DNA from: an uncultured Collinsella sp.
GTDB lineage: Bacteria; Actinomycetota; Coriobacteriia; Coriobacteriales; Coriobacteriaceae
Length of the DNA stretch: 29,992 nucleotides
Direction of reading: 5' to 3'
NCBI GenBank assembly: GCA_902470915.1
Contig: CABRIB010000012.1
Coordinates: 1-29,992, forward strand
Part shown: piece after piece, positions 1-6,096 of the stretch
Numbering within the stretch: the first letter of the stretch is position 1
Layout: every line of letters begins with the position of its first letter
Program-made: the position numbers and the translations under genes
Notes under the pieces: model-generated
Told to the model about the DNA's origin: nothing
The model's database searches: none
Seen by the model: the letters and a program-made list of their open reading frames with translations, nothing else

Positions 1-41
1 GGAGTCCGTCTCGTGGGCTCGGAGATGTGTATAAGAGACAG
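1..41 (+). other. Nextera/Tn5 sequencing adapter left at the contig end
   Basis: Bases 8-41 are the 34-nt Nextera read-2 transposase adapter, ending in the 19-bp Tn5 mosaic end AGATGTGTATAAGAGACAG (23-41). Bases 1-7 (GGAGTCC) match, from memory, the last seven bases of the i7 index segment of primer N705 (AGGAGTCC). This is library-preparation sequence, not genome or a natural transposon. Native sequence starts at base 42, so the window start is a contig end. Confidence 0.97.
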
Positions 42-125
42 TACGACAACTGAGGACATCATAAGCCGTTATCTCAAAAGTTATGGAAATATCGATTTGG
101 CGTTATCGCCGAGAGGGGATTTAAG

Positions 126-1193
126 ATGGGCAGACAATACGACGAGGCGTTGATTGGCGCCATCTCCGGTCGCTCGTTTATAACCGAGAAGAGGGGGCTC
201 GAGGTTCAAATTCGTCCGGTTCCTGATGATGAAAGAGAGCATGTGCTTGACCCACGAATTCTCGAGGTATCTCGCAAGAAGATGCGGAATGTTAGCATGT
301 CTCCGAGCTGGACGAGCCTTATTGGAATGCGCCATCGCCCGGATAAGCCGACATACCGCCTACTCGATGGTGAGGTTCAGCGCGATGAGATCCTCATGGA
401 GGCGGCCGATCGCTATATAGATTTATTCGTCTGGACGCCACCAAATCATAAGAAGGCAAGTCCAGCGCTTGTTTACCTGCATGGCGGCGCGTTTATGGCG
501 GGGAATGTTCTGCAATTTGAACATCAGCTCGAGTTCATCGCCGAAAAGTCTGGTGCAGTGGTGGTTTATCCAGAATACCGCTTGGCGCCGGAGACGGCAT
601 TTCCCGGGCAGATCGAGGATTGCGTTCTTGCTCTTGATTATGTGTGCGAGCATGCCGGGGATCTCGGAATCAATCCTCATAAAATAATGGTCGCCGGCGA
701 CTCCGCAGGAGGAAGCCTTACTAATGCGTGTGTTCAGCTCAGGGGTGCTGGAGCTGTAGCCCATGCCTTCGAAATCTATCCTGAAGTCGACCTTGCGGGC
801 GAACAGGGCGAGGGATATGAGGATTTTCCTGCGATAGCCGATCAAGAGGACGTTGCGCGTTTTCGCATCGACCATCTTCGCGATTCGGACGGCCCGATGG
901 TCGAACTTTGTGCACACGGAAAAATGTCTCCTCATGACCCGTTGATTTCTGCGCTAATGCTTGAGGACTGCACTGATTTCCCCCCGGTGACTATCGTGAC
1001 ATCCGAATACGATCCGCTTCGTATCCCCGATGAAAAATGGGCTACAAAATTACGGTCTTCAGGAATCGATGTCGAGGTCATCGAATATGCCGGATGTGAC
1101 CATGGTTTCTTCGATCATTTTGGCGTGTACCCGCAATCGGAAGACGTGTGTTTGTTGATGGCTGAGAAGCTTAAAGAAATGGCTGCACAATAA
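126..1193 (+). CDS. alpha/beta hydrolase, HSL-type esterase (hydrolase fold 3)
   Basis: A 355-residue soluble hydrolase of the hormone-sensitive-lipase/acetyl-esterase family, expected to cleave short-chain carboxylic esters in the cytoplasm; the real substrate is unknown. Visible family marks, in order, are the oxyanion-hole motif HGGAF (119-123), YRLAPE (151-156), the nucleophile elbow GDSAGG (191-196, Ser193), the acid in SEYDPL (Asp296) and the base in CDHGF (His326), so the triad is complete. The roughly 100 residues before the hydrolase core are longer than in minimal esterases and probably form a cap. The ATG at 126 has GAGAGGGGA just upstream. There is no signal peptide. Codon use is visibly more A/T-rich than in the purine genes, as in the adjacent toxin-antitoxin pair, suggesting an acquired segment. 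An open frame from the adapter junction to a stop at 151-153 overlaps this start and could be the tail of a cut-off upstream gene. Confidence 0.9.
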   Translation: MGRQYDEALIGAISGRSFITEKRGLEVQIRPVPDDEREHVLDPRILEVSRKKMRNVSMSPSWTSLIGMRHRPDKPTYRLLDGEVQRDEILMEAADRYIDLFVWTPPNHKKASPALVYLHGGAFMAGNVLQFEHQLEFIAEKSGAVVVYPEYRLAPETAFPGQIEDCVLALDYVCEHAGDLGINPHKIMVAGDSAGGSLTNACVQLRGAGAVAHAFEIYPEVDLAGEQGEGYEDFPAIADQEDVARFRIDHLRDSDGPMVELCAHGKMSPHDPLISALMLEDCTDFPPVTIVTSEYDPLRIPDEKWATKLRSSGIDVEVIEYAGCDHGFFDHFGVYPQSEDVCLLMAEKLKEMAAQ

Positions 1194-1270
1194 CGTCTCT
1201 CGGCGATAAGGGACTGAAGTCGCCTGTGTTTCTGCATTCGTGGTTCTCAGTCTGATTAAAAAATGAGGCT

Positions 1271-1309
1271 TGCTCCTTGCCCGAGTGGGTGGGGAGCAGT
1301 TTGTTTTTT
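1271..1309 (+). terminator. rho-independent terminator of the esterase gene
   Basis: The stem TGCTCC/GGAGCA with an inner CCC/GGG pairing around a GAGT loop is followed by a T-rich tail (TTTGTTTTTT). It lies about 80 bases after the esterase stop. The rest of the 1194-1526 gap holds no gene, only this terminator and the control region of the toxin-antitoxin pair. Confidence 0.7.
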
Positions 1310-1445
1310 GTAGCGATGCGAGGCGAGTGCCGCGCACTTTAGATCGCCATTTTGCTTCGCTGTATACCACTTGACGTAATAAAAGAGGCAAGGGCGGTGC
1401 GAGGGCCAACAGTCATTCTAAGCTCGGATTCGTATTCTAAAAAGG

Positions 1446-1473
1446 TTGTTTCGGTTGCGCGGTACAATATAGC
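1446..1473 (+). promoter_or_regulatory. candidate promoter of the toxin-antitoxin operon
   Basis: TTGTTT (1446-1451) and TATAGC (1468-1473) are separated by 16 bases in an A/T-rich stretch directly before the antitoxin leader. An alternative -10, TACAAT, overlaps at 1463-1468. The assignment rests on position and weak consensus only. Confidence 0.3.
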
Positions 1474-1486
1474 AAAAAAGAATGAT

Positions 1487-1514
1487 AAAATGAATTCGAA
1501 AAAGAATTCATTTT
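1487..1514. promoter_or_regulatory. perfect 11-bp inverted repeat, likely autoregulatory operator
   Basis: AAAATGAATTC (1487-1497) and its exact reverse complement (1504-1514) flank a 6-nt GAAAAA spacer. The repeat ends two bases before the Shine-Dalgarno AGGAGG (1516-1521) of the antitoxin gene. Phd/YefM antitoxins usually repress their own operon by binding palindromes at the promoter or leader, so this is the best candidate operator. As RNA, the same sequence would be an A/U-rich hairpin next to the ribosome site. Confidence 0.6.
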
Positions 1515-1526
1515 TAGGAGGTATGT

Positions 1527-1847
1527 ATGCCTGCTTTGCAGATGCTCGACAACCTTGTTCCAATTAGCGATTTCAGCCACGGTAAGGGCTCGGCTGCATT
1601 TTCGAAGGTTGGGGACGACAATCCTGTTGTGGTTCTCAAACACAACAAGCCAGCGTTTGTGATTGTTACACCCGATGAATATAGGGAAGCGAAGCAAGCG
1701 GAGGAGGACCTCACCTTGTTAACGTTGGCGCTTAAGAGAATGGCTGTGGCAAGTGACGATGCGCTTGTTTCCCTGTCTGATGTTATGGAAGAGCTGGGTG
1801 TGAGCCAGGACGAACTCGATCAGATGGATGAGGTCGAGTTTGAATGA
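1527..1847 (+). CDS. type II antitoxin, Phd/YefM family
   Basis: A 106-residue protein whose first ~65 residues fit the Phd/YefM antitoxin fold: VPISDF near residue 11, then the DNPVVVLKHNKPAFVIVTPDEY core. The N-terminal half normally dimerises and binds the operator, while the acidic C-terminus (ending DEVEFE) wraps and neutralises the partner toxin. The ATG at 1527 is 5 nt after AGGAGG; an upstream ATG at 1523 is in another frame and opens only a 14-codon peptide. The stop overlaps the toxin start by 4 nt (ATGA), the usual translational coupling of these modules. The antitoxin is intact although its toxin is not. Confidence 0.88.
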   Translation: MPALQMLDNLVPISDFSHGKGSAAFSKVGDDNPVVVLKHNKPAFVIVTPDEYREAKQAEEDLTLLTLALKRMAVASDDALVSLSDVMEELGVSQDELDQMDEVEFE

Positions 1848-2194
1848 GTGGGTACGAAGTCGCTTTCTACCCGGATGCTCTCAAGGATATTAAGCGTCTG
1901 GACGGCTCCCAACGAAAGATCGTCCTTAAGGCTATAGAAAAAATCAGAACGAACCCATTGCCGCAGAACGAAGGTGGATTCGGCAAGCCTCTTGGAAACA
2001 AGGCAGGTACGGATTTGACTGGCTTTATGAAGATCAAGCTCAGGGGAAGTGGCATTCGAATCGTGTAGCGCCTCATCAGAATTAAAGAAAAGATGGCCAT
2101 CGTAGTGGTAGGCGCTCGCGAAGATATGGAAGTCTACCGAACTGCTCAGAGACGAGAACTCGATTTCGAGAAATGGGCGGAAGAGAATATCTAG
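1844..2194 (+). pseudogene. RelE/ParE-family toxin gene interrupted by one amber codon
   Basis: The frame opens with MSGYEVAFYPDALKDIKRLD and runs to a TAG at 2066-2068 (74 residues). Reading on in the same frame gives another 41 codons (RLIRIKEKMAIVVVGAREDM and onward) to a TAG at 2192-2194. That second part is the normal RelE/ParE C-terminus, with the GARED...VYRTAQRR region that carries key residues in this fold. Family proteins read GxRxVYxx where this gene has GIRIV-stop, so one base change of a Tyr codon (TAC or TAT) to TAG explains the break; there is no frameshift. The truncated product lacks the last strand and C-terminal helix and should be inactive. A sequencing error is possible, because the contig end is close, but no other damage is visible. 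Confidence 0.85.
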
Positions 2195-2229
2195 CTTTAA
2201 CGATGAACGACGAGTGAGCGTTGGTGGGG

Positions 2230-2259
2230 CCCTGACGAATTAGATTCGTCAGGGTTTTT
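2230..2259 (+). terminator. rho-independent terminator of the toxin-antitoxin operon
   Basis: A perfect 10-bp stem, CCCTGACGAA (2230-2239) with TTCGTCAGGG (2245-2254), closes a 5-nt loop and is followed by TTTTT. It lies 35 bases after the original stop codon of the toxin gene, which supports the full-length reading of that gene. Confidence 0.9.
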
Positions 2260-2347
2260 CGCTGAACCAATTGCCTTCAGCCTCCGTTGACCTTTCCTTC
2301 CAATTCATCAGCCAACGTACGTCATAGCAATCCCCGGTAGGTCGCAG

Positions 2348-2435
2348 GGCGCTTCGCGGGCGGGCCAGGCTTTATCTTCACTCCGGTTGCTTCGCAAAGT
2401 CGTTCAGATAAAGCCTGGCCCGCCCGCGAAGCGCC
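2348..2435. repeat. 30-bp perfect inverted repeat (giant hairpin)
   Basis: Arms 2348-2377 and 2406-2435 are perfect reverse complements over 30 bases, starting GGCGCTTCGCGGG and ending CTTTATCT, around a 28-nt loop. The loop holds TTGCTTCGCAAAG (2387-2399), itself able to fold (TTGC/GCAA). The reverse complement of this 13-mer is in the loop of the other giant hairpin at 23423-23500, whose stem is unrelated. There is no T-tract after either arm, so a simple terminator is unlikely. It occupies much of the 2195-2530 gap before purE. Confidence 0.9.
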
Positions 2436-2461
2436 ACAAAGACCGCAGGGACGGGAGCAGC

Positions 2462-2467
2462 TATACT
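2462..2467 (+). promoter_or_regulatory. candidate -10 box upstream of purE
   Basis: TATACT lies 64 bases before the purE start and just beyond the giant hairpin. No convincing -35 box is visible at 16-18 bases, so this is a weak call. Confidence 0.3.
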
Positions 2468-2530
2468 ACTCTCAGTAGTTAAGGGTCGCGGATCCGCCGC
2501 GTCACCGCTCTCAACAGGAGGTCTTTGTTT

Positions 2531-2995
2531 ATGGCAGATCAAAAGCCGGTTGTCGGGATCATCATGGGCTCCAAGTCCGATCTGGGCGTTATGGAAGGCT
2601 GCACCGCCGAGCTCGAGGCACTCGGTGTGCCCTATGAGCTCGTCATTGCGAGCGCACACCGCACGCCGGCGAAGGTCCACGAGTGGGCCTCGACTGCCGC
2701 CGATCGCGGTATCAAAGTGATTATCGCCGCCGCCGGCAAGGCTGCTCACCTGGGCGGTGTCGTGGCTGCCTTTACGCCGCTGCCGGTTATCGGTGTGCCT
2801 ATGAAGACGAGTGACTTGGGCGGTATGGATTCGCTGCTGTCGATGGTGCAGATGCCTTCGGGCGTGCCCGTGGCCTGCGTTGCCATCAACGGCGCCAAGA
2901 ACGCCGCCATCTATGCCACGCAGATTCTGGGCGCTTGCGACCCCGAATACCGTAAGGTTATCGAGAAGATGAAGCAGGAGATGGCCGACGCCTAG
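2531..2995 (+). CDS. purE: 5-(carboxyamino)imidazole ribonucleotide mutase PurE
   Basis: A 154-residue PurE, the enzyme that converts N5-CAIR to CAIR in de novo IMP synthesis. Signature segments are visible: GSKSD near residue 12, SAHRTP near 41, AAGKAAHLGG near 68, and the MDSLLSMVQMPSGVPVA stretch lining the active site. Length is normal for the bacterial class I enzyme. The ATG at 2531 is preferred because AGGAGG (2516-2521) lies 9 nt upstream; a TTG at 2525 would be too close. No purK is in the window, and the rest of the pathway here (purF, purM, purN) starts 3 kb further on, so the pathway is split. The sortase gene follows after 35 bases and may be co-transcribed. Confidence 0.95.
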   Translation: MADQKPVVGIIMGSKSDLGVMEGCTAELEALGVPYELVIASAHRTPAKVHEWASTAADRGIKVIIAAAGKAAHLGGVVAAFTPLPVIGVPMKTSDLGGMDSLLSMVQMPSGVPVACVAINGAKNAAIYATQILGACDPEYRKVIEKMKQEMADA

Positions 2996-3030
2996 GCGTT
3001 CTGCCGTTTCGCCGCAGTATAAGGAGAGCC

Positions 3031-4029
3031 ATGTCCGACTATCAGGGAAAACGATTCAAGGCTTCTCAGATCCCCGATCCGTCGAAGCCGGGTGCCGCCC
3101 ATGCGGCGCAGCAGGGTCGGACATCCTCTCCTCAGCAGCCGCGAGCGGCGCGTCCTGTGACGCCGGCGACGCACCGCCGCCAGGACACGCCGGCGGCGTA
3201 TCGTCCCTCGTCTTATAGCGCAGCTAAGAAGCCGTCCCGGTCTTCATCGCATGCCGCGCCGTCCAGCTACACCGAGCCGCCGCGTAAGAAGCGCCGCTCC
3301 ATCATTCCCATCTTGCTCATCATCGTGGGCATCGGTCTGATTGTCGCCGCTGCCGCCATCTTTATCAACGCCCAGATTGGCTACAAGCAGGCGAGCGAGT
3401 CGTATCAAAAGATCGAAAAACAATATGTGAGCGACAAGGACGCCAGCGGCGTGCCGATTATCGACTTTGATGCACTTGCCCAGACGAATCCCGAGGTTGT
3501 GGGTTGGATTTACGCGCCCGGCACCAACATCAACTATCCCGTCGTGCAGACCAACAACAACTCCAAATACCTCAACACGCTGTTTGACGGTACGGCCAAC
3601 GCGTCCGGTGCCATCTTCTTGGATAGCGACGACACCGCGCCGGGAATGGTTGACCAGCAGACCACGATCTACGGCCACCACATGAATGACGGGTCGATGT
3701 TCAACGTGATTTCGGACACCACTGATCAGGCAACGTTCGATAGCATCGAGTACGTGTATTACATCACGCGCGATGCAGCGTATAAGCTGCGTCCGCTGGC
3801 GACCAAGGTCGTTGAGGATACGTACTCCAAGGCGCGCACGCCCAATTTTGAGGGTGACGACGGGCTCAAGAACTACCTGTCCGAGATGCTCGACGGGGCT
3901 TCTGCCGTGACGAGTGATGCGGGCGATCGCGCCGCCTCGGCAACCAAGGTCGTAACGCTTGTGACCTGTCGTTCGTTATCGCTGAGCAACACACGTGCCG
4001 TCATGGTGCTCACGCCGGTCGAGGAATAG
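3031..4029 (+). CDS. class B-like sortase with a long cytoplasmic N-terminal tail
   Basis: A 332-residue membrane-anchored transpeptidase. Residues 1-90 are Pro/Ser/Ala/Arg-rich and probably disordered in the cytoplasm; a basic patch (RKKRR, 85-89) precedes one membrane segment (about 91-112), giving a type II topology with the catalytic domain outside. The catalytic domain starts at DFDALAQTNPEVVGWI, typical of SrtB-type enzymes. The catalytic set is visible: His216 in YGHHM, Cys313 in TLVTC and Arg322 in SNTR. The enzyme would cleave a sorting motif and join the protein to the wall or to another subunit. AAGGAG precedes the ATG. No substrate gene is adjacent; the surface protein at 17781-19751 is one possible client. 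Class B is my best fit, though class assignment by eye is uncertain. Confidence 0.88.
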   Translation: MSDYQGKRFKASQIPDPSKPGAAHAAQQGRTSSPQQPRAARPVTPATHRRQDTPAAYRPSSYSAAKKPSRSSSHAAPSSYTEPPRKKRRSIIPILLIIVGIGLIVAAAAIFINAQIGYKQASESYQKIEKQYVSDKDASGVPIIDFDALAQTNPEVVGWIYAPGTNINYPVVQTNNNSKYLNTLFDGTANASGAIFLDSDDTAPGMVDQQTTIYGHHMNDGSMFNVISDTTDQATFDSIEYVYYITRDAAYKLRPLATKVVEDTYSKARTPNFEGDDGLKNYLSEMLDGASAVTSDAGDRAASATKVVTLVTCRSLSLSNTRAVMVLTPVEE

Positions 4030-4032
4030 ATA

Positions 4033-4482
4033 ATGGGCTACTCAATGACGGTGAAAGGGGAAATGATGCTCGAGAATGGCAAAACGATGCCTTCGGTTGA
4101 TGCTTGGCTGCGCGAGGCCAAGGCCGATTCGTCGGCACCTGCGTGCGGTATGTATCTGACACATAACGGTGTGGTGCGCGCGACGCCCAAGGCCGAGGCG
4201 CGCGGTGTCGAGACCGATGGCGTGGCGCCGGGCCACAAGGTGGGCGGCATGGTGTTCGGCTTCGATGCTCAGAAGGTGCAGGCTGCTATCGAGGCCACGA
4301 GCGCGATGCCGGGTATCGGCTATGTGCGCGTGTGGCTGGCAAGCGGCGAGCTTGCCGTAGGTGACGACATCATGCTCGTGCTCATCGGCGGGGACATTCG
4401 CCCGCACGTGGTCGATGCGCTGCAGGCGCTCGTTGGCACCATCAAGAACGAATGCGTAAGTGAGGTCGAGCGCGAGGCGTAG
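4033..4482 (+). CDS. MoaE-like protein, probably divergent
   Basis: A 149-residue protein related to the molybdopterin synthase large subunit. THNGVVRA (about 43-50) matches the MoaE start, and the block from GELAVGDDIMLVLIGGDIRP to LVGTIKNE matches the MoaE segment with the dimer strand and one active-site lysine (Lys138). The usual PxWK motif after that lysine is missing: the chain reads NECVSEVEREA and stops, so the second catalytic lysine is absent. It may therefore be a degenerate or repurposed member. The start at 4033 has GAGG eight bases upstream and lies 3 bases after the sortase stop, suggesting co-transcription; ATGs at 4063/4066 are alternatives. No other molybdopterin genes are nearby. 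Confidence 0.6.
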   Translation: MGYSMTVKGEMMLENGKTMPSVDAWLREAKADSSAPACGMYLTHNGVVRATPKAEARGVETDGVAPGHKVGGMVFGFDAQKVQAAIEATSAMPGIGYVRVWLASGELAVGDDIMLVLIGGDIRPHVVDALQALVGTIKNECVSEVEREA

Positions 4483-4512
4483 AGGCTTGCGTCGATAGAA
4501 GACTCGTTTATA

Positions 4513-4551
4513 AAAATGCCCGCCGGTACGTGTGATACCGGCGGGCATTTT
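4513..4551. terminator. bidirectional terminator between convergent genes
   Basis: A perfect 16-bp stem (AAAATGCCCGCCGGTA at 4513-4528 and its complement at 4536-4551) around a 7-nt loop, with A-tract and T-tract at the ends. It sits between the MoaE-like gene and the oppositely oriented membrane protein gene and can serve both. Confidence 0.92.
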
Positions 4552-4572
4552 GCGTTTTGGACGCGGTTGGCG

Positions 4573-5802
4573 CTACACGCGCGTCGCATCCTTGGGGCTC
4601 ATGGTCATGCTCTGGAAGCGATTCTCCATAAAGTCATTATCGAAGTACTTGCCGTAGAACTGCGCAACGGGAATATCCGGTTCCGTGCCGTTGACGCGCT
4701 GATACCAATAATCGAGCGACTGCAGCGTCATAACGCCATCGACCAGCATAATGATGGTGAAGATGACAGTAGCCGAGTAGCGACTCTTCCACGGAATCAT
4801 GTTGATGAGCTTGAGCAGCCTCGGCAGCAGCAGCTTGATCCAGATGAGTCCGCCCAGGCCCCACAGGCAGGCAAAGCCCGTGCAGGTGCGTCCGCCCGTA
4901 AGGACGGCGAGCGGGTCGGGCATGCCGAACAGCTTCATGTGCGAGTAGCTCCACGAGACCACTCCAAACGAGGTCTGCATAAACCAGCCCACGAACACTT
5001 CAAAGCTCGCGCCGAGCAGCGCGCTCACCAAAAAGATAATGATGGGGTTCTTTTTGTAGAAGCGGTTGAGCACCATGGTCATGAGTACGGCGCCAAATCC
5101 GTAGATGGGGCTGAAGGGGCCAAACAGCATGCCGGCGCGGTTCTGGTAGACGCCGGGGTCGTCGACCGTCATGTGCCAGATGTCCTCGGCGATCAGGCCG
5201 AGTATGCAGCAGACAAAGAATACCCAGAACAGGTTGAAGTAGTTGAGCTTGATGTAGCCTTCGCCGGTTTCATCGCGCCCGAGCATGCCCTCGGCGGCGG
5301 CGTCGCGATCGAGCATTTCCTGCAGGCGGCGTTGCAGCTCGCGCTCCTGGCGCAGCGTGGGGTCGACGGTGGTCGAAAGTGCGACGAGGATGCCGAGCTG
5401 GATGGCGGGGCGCAGCAAGAAAGGCCCGATGCCCTGGAGCATCACGTCAACCAAAAGCTCGACGACGGTCAATGCGATAAGGATATAGGACAGACGGGCG
5501 GCATTGCGGCGCTGGTTCTTGATGAGGTCAAGGCCAAAGATGATCAAGATGACGGCACTGGCAGCCGAGAGCATGATGCCGGCGACAATCAGTCCGACCG
5601 CGACGAGCGTGTTGTCGCCGAGCTTGGCGGCGGCGTTGCCGTTGATGAGCGCGGTGATGACCTGCCACATAAAGGCGCCGACCGACGGGAGCGTGCCCAC
5701 GCCGGACAGGATGCATAGGACGGCGTACACCTTAATGATGAGGGGGATCTTCTTGACCTCCGTGGCGCTGGGGACGCTGGGGTCGAGTTCGTTTCGATCC
5801 AT
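4573..5802 (-). CDS. CmpB-type putative ABC transporter membrane protein
   Basis: A 409-residue polytopic membrane protein. The N-terminal half has about four hydrophobic segments (roughly 20-45, 54-83, 95-115, 120-140), then a charged cytoplasmic stretch. The C-terminal half (from about 195) matches the CmpB-like 'putative ABC-transporter type IV' family, with LFWVFFVCCILGLIAEDIWH and GPFSPIYGFGAVLMT as landmarks and about five more membrane segments. The family is common in Actinobacteria and Firmicutes; its substrate is unknown. I place the start at MDRNELDP (5800-5802) because GAGAAAGG lies upstream; a longer in-frame reading upstream has no ribosome site and unlikely composition. No ATPase partner is adjacent. 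It is convergent with the MoaE-like gene and divergent from purF. Confidence 0.78.
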   Translation of the reverse strand: MDRNELDPSVPSATEVKKIPLIIKVYAVLCILSGVGTLPSVGAFMWQVITALINGNAAAKLGDNTLVAVGLIVAGIMLSAASAVILIIFGLDLIKNQRRNAARLSYILIALTVVELLVDVMLQGIGPFLLRPAIQLGILVALSTTVDPTLRQERELQRRLQEMLDRDAAAEGMLGRDETGEGYIKLNYFNLFWVFFVCCILGLIAEDIWHMTVDDPGVYQNRAGMLFGPFSPIYGFGAVLMTMVLNRFYKKNPIIIFLVSALLGASFEVFVGWFMQTSFGVVSWSYSHMKLFGMPDPLAVLTGGRTCTGFACLWGLGGLIWIKLLLPRLLKLINMIPWKSRYSATVIFTIIMLVDGVMTLQSLDYWYQRVNGTEPDIPVAQFYGKYFDNDFMENRFQSMTMSPKDATRV

Positions 5803-6049
5803 ACATAACCTTTCTCGTTTTGCTGTAGGTACAAGGATACGCCGCCGACCTGCTAAAAGACAGGACAAACGACCCAATTGCAGCAATGTAAGCCCTAGCG
5901 GTGGACGAGACGCGTCGCGACGGAAGCATGCGGGATCGTCGGCCCCGAGGCGGTTGCCCAATAAAATGTTTGGCTGCAAAACGGATTATAAGCTCGGTGG
6001 GCTTTTAAAAAGCGCTGCTCATGCGCGGGAGTGCTTGTCTTGCCGTGCG

Positions 6050-6055
6050 TATAAT
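6050..6055 (+). promoter_or_regulatory. candidate -10 box of the purF gene
   Basis: A perfect TATAAT lies 42 bases before the purF start. TTGTCT (6035-6040) is too close to be its -35, and no good -35 is seen at 16-18 bases. The 5803-6096 gap otherwise shows no gene and no recognisable purine riboswitch. Confidence 0.45.
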
Positions 6056-6096
6056 AAGGCGGGTAACGCCAAAATACGAGGCTCTGAGGGGATGCC

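Noticed and set aside
23..41. Natural Tn5-like transposon end
   Set aside because: The 19-bp hyperactive mosaic end is joined to synthetic Illumina adapter and index sequence at the contig edge.
43..153. Open frame from the adapter junction to a stop at 151-153, possibly the end of an upstream gene
   Set aside because: It is only 36 codons, has no start in view, matches nothing I recognise and overlaps the esterase start by 28 bases; it cannot be supported without the missing upstream sequence.
2066..2068. Programmed readthrough or a special amino acid at the toxin amber codon
   Set aside because: TAG is not a selenocysteine codon, pyrrolysine is not expected here, and no stem-loop signal follows; a nonsense mutation is simpler.
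4516..5718. 400-codon plus-strand frame opposite the CmpB-type gene
   Set aside because: It starts in the terminator hairpin, is rich in His, Asp and Gln with no motif, and mirrors the membrane protein codons.
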